A stretch of 64,000 nucleotides of DNA from Martinezella lusitana (lineage in GTDB: Bacteria; Pseudomonadota; Alphaproteobacteria; Rhizobiales; Rhizobiaceae). The stretch spans positions 21,408 to 85,407 of the forward strand of contig NZ_JACHBG010000023.1 in the NCBI RefSeq assembly GCF_014207095.1. The letters are read 5' to 3'. Position 1 is the stretch's first letter, and the number at the start of each line of letters is the position of its first letter. The translations under genes and the position numbers were made by a program. Under the pieces are notes generated by a model that did not search any database, had not been told where the DNA came from, and was given only the letters and a program-made list of their open reading frames with translations. Positions 8,937 through 18,519 of the stretch are shown piece after piece.

Positions 8937-9000
8937 ATGAATTCCACGCCTCTTTTCTGTTCCCATGCGCAGGGCATTGTCTTCAGTCCACGGAAGCGGG

Positions 9001-9030
9001 GCTCTACTGTTCGAACTGGTCAAGAGCTTG
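9001..9030 (+). repeat. tRNA-3'-end-like repeat, copy K
   Basis: CTGTTCGAACTGGTCAAGAG has the T-loop GTTCGAAC and the GTCAAGAGC tail. It closes the VapBC cassette opposite copy J and has the same orientation. Confidence 0.45.
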
Positions 9031-9154
9031 GATACGCGCGACCTTGCTCCTTAGTTTGGCCACAGCTTCAACGCCATGATCAAATGAGGTTGCCGGGACT
9101 GCGCCGCCAGGGTTCCACTTGAGTTGGGATCAGCCAGCATGAAATCGCAATCTG

Positions 9155-10108
9155 TTATGGATTAAGATGCTGCGCCCGCCGTCCTTTTTTTACAGTATCA
9201 ATTAACGCTCGCAAGGCTGACGAAACATGTCGATGGCCCGGATAGTATAGGCACACGCCGGGGAAAGGCGGACACCAGCTGTCGAGCAATTGTTCGAGTG
9301 CCCCTGAGCGAAGTGCATCAACGACAAGGAAGTCGGGCACAAAAGCAATCCCGATGCCATCGATCGCCGCCTCCACCATCAGCGTCTGATCCGTCAGGGT
9401 CAATGGCCCATTGACATTGATGGTTTCGACAATGCCATGACGTTCGAATTCCCAGCGGTAAATCGCTCCACTTTCGAACCGAAAACGGATGCAATCGTGC
9501 TGATAGAGGTCCTGCGGTGCTACCGGCCGGCCGCGAACGGCGATATACTCTGGTGATGCGACAGCAGCAAACCGAGCGGTCTCGGTGAGGCGAACCGCGA
9601 TCATGTTCTGCGGCACCGCTTCCTCCAGGCGAATGCCCGCATCAAAGCCCTCGCCGACGATATCACCAAGTCTGCCATCCGTGACGATATCGAGATGGAC
9701 TTGGGGATAATCGCGCCTGAAACGAGTCAATATCGGCCGCAGGACCATACGGATAGCCGCGTCGCTGGCGTTGATCCGCACCGTACCGGTTGGAACGCCG
9801 CGAAAGTCGTTAACCTCCCGCAATGCTTCGGTGACCGACGACATGGCTGGTCGCAGCTTCGCGGCGAGTCGTTCGCCGGCCTCCGTCAGGGAAACGCTAC
9901 GCGTCGTTCGATTGAACAGGCGGACGCCAAGGCGTTCCTCAAGACCTCTGATGGAGTAGCTGATCGCGGAGGGTGTTACCTCGAATTCAGGTGCCGCCGC
10001 CCGAAAACTCCGGTGATTGGCGACTGCCAGGAATACATTCAAGGCGAACAGATCGCCGCTTCCCGATTGGTGAAGATCTTTCATCGCACTATCAAGCATT
10101 GCTGACAT
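9155..10108 (-). CDS. LysR-family transcriptional regulator
   Basis: A 317-residue protein, or 309 if M9 is the start. The helix-turn-helix (FLAVANHRSFRAAAPEFE, then TPSAISYSIRGLEERLG) covers about residues 25-70. It is divergent from the SDR-GlcG pair across a 133-base gap, the classic arrangement for a LysR regulator and its target. AT-rich T-N11-A-like sites lie in that gap but I cannot single out one. Confidence 0.9.
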   Translation of the reverse strand: MSAMLDSAMKDLHQSGSGDLFALNVFLAVANHRSFRAAAPEFEVTPSAISYSIRGLEERLGVRLFNRTTRSVSLTEAGERLAAKLRPAMSSVTEALREVNDFRGVPTGTVRINASDAAIRMVLRPILTRFRRDYPQVHLDIVTDGRLGDIVGEGFDAGIRLEEAVPQNMIAVRLTETARFAAVASPEYIAVRGRPVAPQDLYQHDCIRFRFESGAIYRWEFERHGIVETINVNGPLTLTDQTLMVEAAIDGIGIAFVPDFLVVDALRSGALEQLLDSWCPPFPGVCLYYPGHRHVSSALRALIDTVKKGRRAQHLNP

Positions 10109-10241
10109 TGTTGTGTCAATTGCGATTGCATAGCTTTGAAACTCGGCTGAGGAGAGATTGCGAAAGCTAATTTATGCATCGGATCCCACCTCCGCCGAAA
10201 AGGTCGAAACGACATCAATGACAGAGTGAAGAAGAAACGTC

Positions 10242-11018
10242 ATGACAAAGAAGATCTTGATTACTGGTGCCAGTTCCGGTTTCGGCCGTGGCGCGGCAAT
10301 CGAACTTGCCCGCCGCGGACATCAGGTCATAGCGACCGCTGAAAGCTGGCCTCTCGTGCGGAGCTTGCGGTCCGATGCAGCGGACGCGGGCGTCAAGCTT
10401 GAAGTCATCAAGCTCAATCTACTGGACGAGATCGATATAGCCCATGCAGCGACCTATGATCCCGACGTGCTCGTGCTCAATGCCGGCGTCATGGAAAGTG
10501 GCTCCGTCATCGACATTCCGATGAAGCAGGTACGCGAGTCGTTCGAGATCAATGTTTTCGGTCATCTGAAACTGGTGCAGGGCATCGTTCCCAAGATGGT
10601 GGCGCGCAAGTCCGGCAAGGTGGTGTGGACCTCATCAATGGGCGGCATCCTCGTTGTTCCTTTCGTGGGGATATACTGCGCCACGAAGCATGCCATCGAG
10701 GGCATAGCCGGCTCCATGAGGGCTGAACTAGCGCCACATGGTGTCAAGGTTGCTACCGTAAACCCTGGCGTCTTCGGCACCGGCTTCAACGATACCGGCG
10801 CGGAGAGCCACGCGCAATGGTACGATAAAAAAACCGCTGTCGTCCCGATGCCGGACTTCGGAAATTCGCTGGCGGATCAAGCCGACCCAAAGGAGATGAT
10901 CGATGCAATGGTCGAGATCATCCCGGCAGACGATCATCTTTATCGCACGATGCGTCCGTTCGGAACGATCGAAGCCGCAAAGCAATGGCAGGAAACGGAG
11001 TGGGTCCAAAATGCCTGA
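10242..11018 (+). CDS. SDR-family oxidoreductase
   Basis: A 258-residue classical short-chain dehydrogenase. TGASSGFG at residues 8-15 binds the nucleotide, NAG is at 80-82, the catalytic Ser is in SSMGG (131-135), and YCATK gives Y145 and K149. The residue after the second beta strand (TAES) does not clearly decide NAD against NADP. Its stop overlaps the start of the GlcG-like gene by 8 bases, so the two are translationally coupled. The LysR gene at 10108 probably controls both. Confidence 0.9.
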   Translation: MTKKILITGASSGFGRGAAIELARRGHQVIATAESWPLVRSLRSDAADAGVKLEVIKLNLLDEIDIAHAATYDPDVLVLNAGVMESGSVIDIPMKQVRESFEINVFGHLKLVQGIVPKMVARKSGKVVWTSSMGGILVVPFVGIYCATKHAIEGIAGSMRAELAPHGVKVATVNPGVFGTGFNDTGAESHAQWYDKKTAVVPMPDFGNSLADQADPKEMIDAMVEIIPADDHLYRTMRPFGTIEAAKQWQETEWVQNA

Positions 11019-11412
11019 TATGACGCTCGAATATGCGCAAGGTCTTGTCGCAAAGGGCCGCGCGGCCGCCGAGGACTCTGACATGAAGGTGGTGTTTGCG
11101 GTCATGGACAAAGGCGCGAATCTAGTGGCGTTCTCCCGCATGGATGGGGCCTGGCTGGCATCAAACGAACTCGCAATTGCCAAAGCGCGCACGTCCGTAA
11201 TGTTTCAGGCACCCACCGATGCACTGAACGCACCGTTAGAGCTTGGCGAGCCACTCCTGCATTTCGATCATATCCACCATGGCGGCCTCCTTCTGGTGGG
11301 CGGCGGCGTGCCACTGTTTAGCGTCGACGGGGCATTGATCGGTGCGCTTGGAGTATCGGGCGGTACGCCCGAGCAGGATGCGGCTATCGCTTACGCGAGT
11401 ACCGTCGGATAG
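11011..11412 (+). CDS. GlcG/HbpS-family protein
   Basis: A 133-residue protein from the ATG at 11011, which lies inside the end of the SDR gene. MTLEYAQGLVAKGRAAAE and VVFAVMDKGANLVAFSRMDGA are the standard GlcG/HbpS opening. LLVGGGVPLFSVDGALIGALGVSGGTPEQDAAIA is its characteristic second half. Family members bind haem or small acids. They often accompany dehydrogenases, as here, but the biochemical role is generally unsettled. Confidence 0.85.
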   Translation: MPDMTLEYAQGLVAKGRAAAEDSDMKVVFAVMDKGANLVAFSRMDGAWLASNELAIAKARTSVMFQAPTDALNAPLELGEPLLHFDHIHHGGLLLVGGGVPLFSVDGALIGALGVSGGTPEQDAAIAYASTVG

Positions 11413-11526
11413 AGCCACCGATTCCGCTTGATTCCGCGACGGGATTAGCCAACTACTCCGACTAGTTTCGGATGCCTCGAAGGCTGACTCTGATTGAATT
11501 GGCTGCTGATTATCGCGAGAATCTGC

Positions 11527-11629
11527 CCCACTTTTTCATTTCGCGATCATCCAATCAGGCCTTTAAATGGTGTTTGCCGATAATTTGATAGCGCGGATAC
11601 TGTGGATCAACGCGAAACGAAAAAGTGGG
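11527..11629. repeat. Imperfect 26-bp inverted repeat
   Basis: Left arm 11527-11552 (CCCACTTTTTCATTTCGCG, ending GATCATCC) and right arm 11604-11629 are near-perfect reverse complements, with about 51 bases between them. They look like the ends of an insertion sequence or a small non-autonomous element. They sit where the upstream half of a nucleoside phosphorylase gene would be. Confidence 0.55.
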
Positions 11630-11636
11630 TTAAATC

Positions 11637-11999
11637 ATGCTGCAATTCAACATACTGGGTCGTTTACGCACCGACGCGGACTTTAAGCGTCTGCGCTTGT
11701 TCACGACTGCGGCTCTCATGGCAGAGGGACGTAAGGAAGTTGAAGATTGGCGAAAGGACGGTTTCGACGCCGTCGATATGGAAAGTGCTGCCGTATTCTC
11801 AGTCGCTGAGTGTTTCAATATGCGAAAAGGCTCAATGCTTTTTGTTTCCGACCAGCCGTATAGTGAGAAGGGCCTCCTGCACACGGAACGAGATGATCGA
11901 CTACTCGAGCGGGTTGATGACTCTGTGATTGAGCTGATTCTCGCCTTCCTTGAGAAAAATAACCGAGTGGATATCGAAAATATTCAAACAGGCGCATGA
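11637..11999 (+). pseudogene. C-terminal fragment of a nucleoside phosphorylase
   Basis: The frame codes for 120 residues. GFDAVDMESAAVFSVAE is the nucleoside-binding segment of the PNP/UDP family. The FVSDQP stretch and a C-terminal helix follow. The N-terminal half, with the phosphate-binding and most base-binding residues, is absent; complete members are over 230 residues. The break coincides with the inverted repeat at 11527-11629. It is probably non-functional unless translated as a stand-alone domain. Confidence 0.65.
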
Positions 12000-12481
12000 G
12001 CGTTCTACTCACGGATGTCAGGATCCGATAAGTGGACCAAGGCTAACGCACCCTACGTTAGCGGGGAGCTAGGGTTCGATTCTCCTCAAGATCATCGATT
12101 GCAGTTTCCGTAGGTAGTCGCAGGTCAACGATAGCGATCTCCTTGCATTCTTTATCCGCTTGAGAAGATGTTAGGCTCTCCAGTTTCACGACGCCTTGAC
12201 CAAGATTTGCATTTGAGGCTGATCCATTCTGTCGCGAAGATATCGTTGATGAATTTGCGATATCGGCATCCAGATCGGGTTTCGATGAAACGTAAAGTCG
12301 AGTGAAATCTCGAAACAAATGAACATCATAGCTGTCCCGAAGTACGCCAGTGCGGAGCCACCAGGTCTGTCCAGCGTTGCTATTTAAAGTGGAAGACACA
12401 CAACCGCTTCTGGCTTCGGCTACCTACATCGCTCTCGCGCGGCGGTCATTTCCTATGCAGCATTCATGATATGACAGACGG
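12000..12481. other. Intergenic stretch containing repeat C
   Basis: A minus-strand frame at 12058-12399 ends in a short FtsQ-like string but also overlaps repeat C. I do not accept it as a gene. No other feature is seen apart from repeat C. Confidence 0.3.
12042..12095 (+). repeat. tRNA-3'-end-like repeat, copy C
   Basis: A perfect 7-bp hairpin, GCTAACG/CGTTAGC with a 7-base CACCCTA loop (12042-12062), is followed by GGGTTCGATTCTCCTCAAGA. This is the anticodon-arm, variable region, T-arm order of a tRNA 3' half. It follows the phosphorylase fragment. Confidence 0.5.
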
Positions 12482-13762
12482 CTACTTCTTGCGGATGGCA
12501 TAAACGAGCGATGTTATTGGCAAAGTTGTCGCCGCAAACAAGCCAAGGCAAGCTGCGATAGGAACTTCCAACCGAAGAAGAAAGGTGCTCAACGCTAGCG
12601 CTAAAACGATAAAAAGGGAGCTCGAGATGTTGTTCGCAGCAAAGATACGGGACTTCTCGCTTTCATTGATGCATTGATAGAGCGACGACGAAAAGTGAGA
12701 AGCGTATATTCCCGAAGCCACCGCGATGACAAAGAAGTCAAGTAGCGTCCGATTGAGCGCGGAAGGGATCGAGAATTGCAAATCGACACCTGTGCTCGCG
12801 ATCAGAACGGCCATTGCGCCGGGCAGGTACTCGGCTATCCGGCCCCGATTGAGCCAAGGGCCGCCTCCTAGCCCGAGGCCGGCGCCCAATGTGAAAGTCA
12901 GCAGGATCGATGCGATCTGCGCCTCGGATCCGAGCAAAGTATAGCGAACCAGCACTGCGACGTTCGAGAGATATACTGCACCCAATGCCCAGTACCAGGA
13001 AAGCGCAAGGATGGAAGCCAACACGCGGCGGTCCTGTATGGCGAGACGAAGAATCCGCAGTGTCGGCGGGATTGGATTGATATCAAGTCTGCTGCGCGAG
13101 GCGCCCGCATTTGCAATGCCGGGACTGGCGATCGTCAAAAAAAACGACACGCCGACCATTAGCAGTGCGACAAGGCCAATTATTCCGCGATCCGGCTGAG
13201 CTCCGAGGATGGCGCCCAGGTAAGTCGCACATAAAATTGCGGCCATGGAGGCCGCTTCGACGGCGGCATAGCCTATCCCGTGCACCGAACGAGGAAGGAG
13301 ATCCGAGACCAACGAATATTTGATCGGGCTATACAAAGTGGAAGTGACCCCCTTTGCAAATACCAGCGTCAGCAGAAGCGGGACACTGCCGATGTAGAAG
13401 CCAAAGGCGGTACATGCCGCAATTATCAGGTCTGCATATCGGAGCCCAAGTGCAAGACTCCTTTTGTTGAAATAGTCGCCGAGATAGCCGCCATGTGCCG
13501 AAAAGATGAAAAATGGCGCCATGAACAGAATCCAAGCCAGGGATGCCAGCCAACTGAGGCGCTCCGCATCTATATCGCTGCGGAATGCCAGGGACACGAT
13601 CACTGAATTCTTGAGCAGCACGTCGAAAGCCGCGTTCGAGGCGCCGATAACGCAATGCATCGCAAATGGCCAATTAACCGGATGTTTCATCGCTTCGGTC
13701 GTCGGTCTATCGCAGTTCAGAGGGGTCGCGATCACACATGAATATGCGCGGTCCGGTTTCAC
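12482..13762 (-). CDS. MFS transporter, LplT (lysophospholipid flippase)-like
   Basis: A 426-residue polytopic protein with about 12 hydrophobic segments. The GTG at 13762 overlaps the methyltransferase stop by four bases. A second start, ATG 13690, would give 402 residues and the usual MKHPVNWPF opening. GGYLGDYFNKRSLALGLRY resembles the MFS loop-2 signature and the LplT family (lysophospholipid import or flipping). As last gene of the phosphonate operon, it may move a phosphonolipid, its lyso form or the free product. That role is inferred. Confidence 0.7.
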   Translation of the reverse strand: MKPDRAYSCVIATPLNCDRPTTEAMKHPVNWPFAMHCVIGASNAAFDVLLKNSVIVSLAFRSDIDAERLSWLASLAWILFMAPFFIFSAHGGYLGDYFNKRSLALGLRYADLIIAACTAFGFYIGSVPLLLTLVFAKGVTSTLYSPIKYSLVSDLLPRSVHGIGYAAVEAASMAAILCATYLGAILGAQPDRGIIGLVALLMVGVSFFLTIASPGIANAGASRSRLDINPIPPTLRILRLAIQDRRVLASILALSWYWALGAVYLSNVAVLVRYTLLGSEAQIASILLTFTLGAGLGLGGGPWLNRGRIAEYLPGAMAVLIASTGVDLQFSIPSALNRTLLDFFVIAVASGIYASHFSSSLYQCINESEKSRIFAANNISSSLFIVLALALSTFLLRLEVPIAACLGLFAATTLPITSLVYAIRKK

Positions 13763-14526
13763 TCTGGGAGACGGGCGAGGACGGCACAGGCGCGATAATG
13801 ATCTGTCAACGGGAACACACCTTCCATGCGGGAGAACGTTGCAAGCTGAGAAACGTCAAGGTGGCAAAGAACATGGGCGAAGAAACCCGAATTCAGGCCG
13901 AAGCTGTAGAAGTCATCGAAGTTGGCGAAGCGCACCTCCTTCGTGAAATGTTCGACGGCAACTACATCAAGGCCGGCCTTCGCGCAGAAAGAGACGATCG
14001 TGTCGGCGTCCTCTGGAGCCCTGTTTTTATCGCGGATGAATTGATCCGGAAGGACCGTGCGCGCCAACGAGTAGACGCGTGGAAATGCCTGAAACGTGCT
14101 GCTGACGATCGAGTAGTATCCCTTTGCCTGCAAGAGCTTTGCGGTGCGCGCAACTATGTCTTCGCCATCGATAAAGGTCGTCAGGAAGTGCATCAAGATT
14201 AGGTTCATGCTCTCAAGGGAGAAATGCTGCAGCGTATTAGCCACATCGTCGTGAACCGCATGAAAGCCCAACTTGGCCTTGGCGATACGCAACATCTCCC
14301 CAGAAAGGTCGATTCCGTGCAAGGCGGCGTTGGGGTAGTTCTTCTCGATCGCAATCAGCGATTCACCGGTTCCGACGGCGAGATCCAATACGTTTTGGGT
14401 CTGATCGGCAGTGACATGCTTGCTGATCTGCTCCAAAGCAAGAGCTCTGGCGCCAGCAAGCAGGCCGCGTTCATCATCATCATATGTCTCAGCTATGCGC
14501 TGATCGTATAGTCTGCCAATGTTCAT
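13759..14526 (-). CDS. Class I SAM-dependent methyltransferase
   Basis: A 255-residue protein. VLDLAVGTGESL near residue 47 is motif I, binding SAM, and LHGIDLSGEML is motif II. It sits 30 bases after the phnW-like gene and overlaps the MFS gene by four bases. In this operon an N-methylation of 2-aminoethylphosphonate or of its lipid is plausible, by analogy with phosphatidylethanolamine N-methyltransferases. The sequence alone does not fix the acceptor. Confidence 0.8.
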   Translation of the reverse strand: MNIGRLYDQRIAETYDDDERGLLAGARALALEQISKHVTADQTQNVLDLAVGTGESLIAIEKNYPNAALHGIDLSGEMLRIAKAKLGFHAVHDDVANTLQHFSLESMNLILMHFLTTFIDGEDIVARTAKLLQAKGYYSIVSSTFQAFPRVYSLARTVLPDQFIRDKNRAPEDADTIVSFCAKAGLDVVAVEHFTKEVRFANFDDFYSFGLNSGFFAHVLCHLDVSQLATFSRMEGVFPLTDHYRACAVLARLPE

Positions 14527-14556
14527 GTGAGCGTATTCCCTATGATCTTTATCGGT

Positions 14557-15729
14557 TCAGCTGATATGTTGCGCGGTCTGCGCGCTTTTGCTGTTTTGGT
14601 CGAGCATGTCTTGTCGTAGATCGATCCCGCTTTCGGCCAAATATTCGCGGAGCATGTGCAGGAATGCCTCGATATCCTTCGGTTCGATCTGACCAATGTT
14701 GGCCAGTCGGAAACAGTCGATCTGCCCGACTTTTCCGGGATAGATGGTAAAACCCCCGCTAAGAAGCGCATCGTGCATGGCATCGAAGCTGAAGTTGAGA
14801 GCTGGGGGCATCAGAAAGGTTGTCAAAAGCTTCGATTGTGGTAGATCCGGAACAGCCATTCCGAAGCCCAGTTCATCCATGCCCTTGACGAGGGCTTCCC
14901 AACAACTGCAGTAGCGCATGTAGCGCTTGATCTGAGATTCTTCAAAGAACTCGTCAAGAGCGGCATCTAGTGCATATAAAACCTGAACTGGTGGCGTGAA
15001 GCGCATCTGCAGGCTGCCGTGAAAGCTGCTATATTGCTTATATAGATCCATATACAAGCTTCTCGGGCGATAGTCCGGAGGCGGGTTGAGCAGCTTGCTA
15101 CGGCAAATTGCAAAGGAGATACCAGCCATGCCCTGAATGCACTTGTTCGACGACGAAATGAGGACGTCGATAGGCGTTCTTCTCAAGTCGATAGGGATGC
15201 CTGCATAAGAGGACATTGCATCCACGATGAGCGTCACTCCAAACCGGCGCGTCAGCTCGCTTAACTGTTCTATCGGGTTAAGAACACCGGTGGTAGTTTC
15301 ATGGTGCACGGCTACCACGTGGGTTATCGCCTTGTCCTTTCCGAGAAGCGCGGCTATGGCTTCCAGATCGGGCAGTCGATCGTAGCCAGTCTCGTGGATT
15401 GCCACCTGCTCCGGACCAAGATGGATATGGCACATCTCCAAGATGCGAAGACCATAGGCGCCATTGATCGACACCAGGATCTTGCCGTCCGCGGGAACCA
15501 GAGAACTGATGCAAGCCTCTACCGCGCATGTTCCGGAACCGGCGAAAATGACGGCACTATGTGTGTTTTCGCCGTGGACTACCTCCACCAACCGTCGCGC
15601 GATCTTTTCCTGTAGCCTGCCGAACTCGATCTCACGCGGACAAATGTCGGAGACGATCTGAGCCTGTTTCACCCGCTGGCTGGTTGTCGCCGGTCCTGGA
15701 GTCAAGAGAATGTTCCGCATCGGGATCAT
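14557..15729 (-). CDS. phnW: 2-aminoethylphosphonate:pyruvate transaminase-like
   Basis: A 390-residue PLP-dependent class V aminotransferase. NILLTPGPATTS is the family N-terminus. GSGTCAVEA lies near residue 65. DAMSSYAGIPID supplies the PLP Asp, and SSNKCIQG the Schiff-base Lys. In an operon with PepM and Ppd it should work in the synthetic direction, turning phosphonoacetaldehyde into 2-aminoethylphosphonate (AEP). Its start overlaps the cytidylyltransferase gene by four bases. Confidence 0.85.
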   Translation of the reverse strand: MIPMRNILLTPGPATTSQRVKQAQIVSDICPREIEFGRLQEKIARRLVEVVHGENTHSAVIFAGSGTCAVEACISSLVPADGKILVSINGAYGLRILEMCHIHLGPEQVAIHETGYDRLPDLEAIAALLGKDKAITHVVAVHHETTTGVLNPIEQLSELTRRFGVTLIVDAMSSYAGIPIDLRRTPIDVLISSSNKCIQGMAGISFAICRSKLLNPPPDYRPRSLYMDLYKQYSSFHGSLQMRFTPPVQVLYALDAALDEFFEESQIKRYMRYCSCWEALVKGMDELGFGMAVPDLPQSKLLTTFLMPPALNFSFDAMHDALLSGGFTIYPGKVGQIDCFRLANIGQIEPKDIEAFLHMLREYLAESGIDLRQDMLDQNSKSAQTAQHIS

Positions 15730-16475
15730 GCTGGCTCTCCCGAAGCCGACACGATACGCGGCCAGATCACCGCATTTGCGCGTGCAAGATGATCGAGCGT
15801 GTCGATTTCTGTCCAGGTCAGTTCCGTCTTTTCAACGTGCAGCGGGAGCGAGCGGGCAATCCCAACCAGACCTTCCTCGTAATGGAAGCCGACGGGACGC
15901 TTGTGCCCATTACGCGACAGCCACGCATCGAGGGCAAGCGGAACGCTGCGCTCGAGCTTGCAGATCCCGACAAGCTCCGCATCGATACGCGCCAACGAGC
16001 CGCGGTCTTTTGACAGGTTCACGAGATGCGAACGATCGTCCGTCTGAATGTAGACCTCATCTCCCGATCCGGTATGCCCGGAGGCAAGCACGACATTGGG
16101 AAACGGGCACCCCAGCACTCGATCGATCATCGCCGCATCATAAAGCAGATCGGACTCGAGCGAGAGAAAGTCGCAACCCAGGTCTCGCGTACAAAGCAGA
16201 AGCGTTTCGAGGCTGCCCGAATTGGCAAAATCACTGTTAGCAATGCAATCGATTTGCACGTGCCTGATGCGCGAGGATAGCGCCTCGTACTCCGATGCCA
16301 TGTATCCCGTTCCGATAACGATGCGGCGGATACCACGATCCGCCAGAATTTCGATCGATCGTTCGACGATCGGCTGTCCGGCGACGGGTATAAAACCCTT
16401 GGGGGCGTTGTGGGAATATTCCGATATTCTGCTGCCAAGCCCCGCGGCCATGATGACCGCTGTATCGATGCTCAT
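15726..16475 (-). CDS. pntC: Nucleotidyltransferase, probable phosphonate cytidylyltransferase
   Basis: A 249-residue protein with the sugar-nucleotidyltransferase fold. AVIMAAGLGSRISEY is the nucleotide-binding loop, with NAPKGFIPVAGQPIVERSIE completing it, and LESDLLYD gives the metal Asp. Such enzymes in phosphonate operons (PntC type) couple CTP to AEP to give CMP-AEP, an activated headgroup. Four-base overlaps join it to phnW and to the decarboxylase gene. The nucleotide preference is inferred from context. Confidence 0.75.
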   Translation of the reverse strand: MSIDTAVIMAAGLGSRISEYSHNAPKGFIPVAGQPIVERSIEILADRGIRRIVIGTGYMASEYEALSSRIRHVQIDCIANSDFANSGSLETLLLCTRDLGCDFLSLESDLLYDAAMIDRVLGCPFPNVVLASGHTGSGDEVYIQTDDRSHLVNLSKDRGSLARIDAELVGICKLERSVPLALDAWLSRNGHKRPVGFHYEEGLVGIARSLPLHVEKTELTWTEIDTLDHLARANAVIWPRIVSASGEPA

Positions 16476-17605
16476 TTCATGAACTCCTGCAGCCGGCGCA
16501 CCGCATCGGCGGGCGAAATGGTGGGGCGTCCCAGTGGTGAAATCGAGCCTGGCGCTATCGAGACATGCAGAAAGGTTAGCCGCGATTGTGCCAGCCAGTC
16601 GTCCAGAGCCTGCTCGACCTCACCCAGGTTTGAAGCGCTCGCCACATGCGAATATCCGGCACCGTGCGCGATCATGGGCCAGTTCATCCCACGCGATGCT
16701 GTAGCTTGCCCACCAGTCGAATCATGCGTTTCGTTGTCAAGCAGAACGTGAAGAAGGTTGTCGGGTCGATAGCAGGCGTTAGTCGCCAGATTTCCCATGC
16801 GCATAAGCAGGGCGCCGTCTCCATCGAGCGCGATGATCTTTCGTTCGGGTCTTGCGATGGACAGTCCAAGTCCGATTGAGGAGATGCAGCCCATGGAGCC
16901 GACCATGTAAAAATTGTTCGGCGCATCCTCGAGTGTGAAGAGCTCTCGTCCGCACATTCCCGTTGTTGCAAGCAGTACCGTGTCATCACGCTTGCAATTG
17001 GAGAACACCTTCAGCACGTCATAACGGCGGGGTCGCTGGAGGTCACTTCCGGCGATTGGGATCGTCAAGGTTCCACCTTGATATGCCTGGAGCGGTGAGG
17101 AACGTAGATCCAGCGAAGAGAAGGTGTTCTTCGATACAAGAAAGAAGACAGACTTGCCTCTTCGCAGGAAGTTCTGGGCCTCTTCCAGCTGCCTTGCGGC
17201 AGAGGATAGATCGGTCTTCAGATGAATAACATGCACACCGCTCGTCTCCAGCAGCGGTCGTGTAATCTGTCCCATAAACTCATGTTGGACCTCGTCTGGA
17301 ACACCGTCTTCGCCGCGAAAGCCAACGAAGCCAGTAACCGGAAGCTCACAGATGTTGGTCAGCGACGTCAGTGGAGCGAGCGCATTTGTAAGTCCGGAAT
17401 TCTGGAGGAGAACTGCCGATTTCTTGCCGCCAAGCTGAGCGCCGGTTGCGATGGCAACAGCTTCGCCCTCGTTCGTCGCAGCGACATAATCGAGTGAATT
17501 GTTGGCGAGATTGATCAGAGGCTGCAGAAGGGAACACGGGACTCCCGAAAACAATTCGTAGCGGTATGACTGCAGCAGGGCCCCGAATTCGCTCGTATCG
17601 ATCAT
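16472..17605 (-). CDS. Phosphonopyruvate decarboxylase
   Basis: A 377-residue TPP enzyme of the Ppd/Fom2 type. The PYR half contains NEGEAVAIATGA with the catalytic Glu, near residue 42. The PP half has IIALDGDGALLMRMGNLA, the GDG...N thiamine-diphosphate site. It decarboxylates phosphonopyruvate to phosphonoacetaldehyde, which drives the unfavourable PepM equilibrium. It overlaps the pepM stop and the cytidylyltransferase start by four bases each. Confidence 0.9.
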   Translation of the reverse strand: MIDTSEFGALLQSYRYELFSGVPCSLLQPLINLANNSLDYVAATNEGEAVAIATGAQLGGKKSAVLLQNSGLTNALAPLTSLTNICELPVTGFVGFRGEDGVPDEVQHEFMGQITRPLLETSGVHVIHLKTDLSSAARQLEEAQNFLRRGKSVFFLVSKNTFSSLDLRSSPLQAYQGGTLTIPIAGSDLQRPRRYDVLKVFSNCKRDDTVLLATTGMCGRELFTLEDAPNNFYMVGSMGCISSIGLGLSIARPERKIIALDGDGALLMRMGNLATNACYRPDNLLHVLLDNETHDSTGGQATASRGMNWPMIAHGAGYSHVASASNLGEVEQALDDWLAQSRLTFLHVSIAPGSISPLGRPTISPADAVRRLQEFMK

Positions 17606-18519
17606 GGCCGCTGGCCCACAGCAACATAATTCCTGGTGTCATTTAGCTCGCCGGGGAGGTATTTTTCCTCGGCCCGCTGTAGTTCATCAGCACCTTGGAG
17701 TCGGAATATTTCCGACACCGGAGCGATCTTGTCCTCTTGATGCGTGATCGACTGCATCTTGAAGATGTCTTCGGCGGTCTTGCGCATCACGGATATGGCG
17801 GATCGAAGAATGTGGTTTGCCCAGATAATCGTGGAGACGCCGAGTTTTTCGAAGTGAGGCGTCGGCGTGGAATGATAGGTCGTCGGAACGATGACGACGG
17901 GATGCCGATTGCCCCATTCCCTCATGAAGGCTTCGATCTCCTCAGGCCCACGCTTCTTGCTATGCACCAGAATGGCGTCGGCGCCCGCCAAACGGTAGGC
18001 TTCGGCGCGGTTAAGCGCTTCTTTCAAGCCCGCCCCTACAATCATGGCTTCTGTTCTCGCAACAATCACGAAATCATCGTCCCGTTGCGTATCTTTTCCG
18101 GCTTTGATCTTCCCGCAGAATTCGTCGACCTCGGCCAGTCCCTGTTTTTCGCCGTCGATAAAGGAATTGGTTTTCGGGAACAGCTTGTCTTCGATGCACA
18201 CACCGGCCACCTGGCGGGACTCGAGCTTCGAGACCAGCCGGCGCAAGTTGTTGAAATTGCCGTAGCCGGTATCACCGTCAAGAAGGATAGGAACGCGCGT
18301 GGCATCGCTCATGAATTCCACAAACTCGAGGACTTGGGTCCAACTGGCTTCATTGTTGTCGCGAACCCCCATCGAGCCTGAGAGGGTCAAGCCACTCGCC
18401 CATATCCCCTTGAACCCTGCTTCTTCGACGATGCGGGCGCTCAAGCCATTGTGAGCCTCGCATAGGAAATCCAGCTCCTCCCTGCGAAGCATCTTTTTGA
18501 GTTGCGTTGTCTTCTTCAC
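17602..18519 (-). CDS. Phosphoenolpyruvate phosphomutase
   Basis: A 305-residue protein from GTG 18519 with AAGGA eight bases upstream. The defining PepM motif EDKLFPKTNS starts at residue 110, with DGDTGYGN (81-88) supplying the Mg site. This combination separates it from isocitrate-lyase relatives. It makes the C-P bond by converting PEP to phosphonopyruvate and is the committed step of nearly all phosphonate biosynthesis. It begins the tight four-gene overlap string and could have its own promoter in the 216-base gap upstream. Confidence 0.95.
   Translation of the reverse strand: MKKTTQLKKMLRREELDFLCEAHNGLSARIVEEAGFKGIWASGLTLSGSMGVRDNNEASWTQVLEFVEFMSDATRVPILLDGDTGYGNFNNLRRLVSKLESRQVAGVCIEDKLFPKTNSFIDGEKQGLAEVDEFCGKIKAGKDTQRDDDFVIVARTEAMIVGAGLKEALNRAEAYRLAGADAILVHSKKRGPEEIEAFMREWGNRHPVVIVPTTYHSTPTPHFEKLGVSTIIWANHILRSAISVMRKTAEDIFKMQSITHQEDKIAPVSEIFRLQGADELQRAEEKYLPGELNDTRNYVAVGQRP

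Noticed and set aside
12058..12399. Minus-strand 113-codon frame with a short FtsQ-like ending
   Set aside because: The similarity is a dozen residues, no start site or neighbour supports it, and it overlaps the tRNA-like repeat C.
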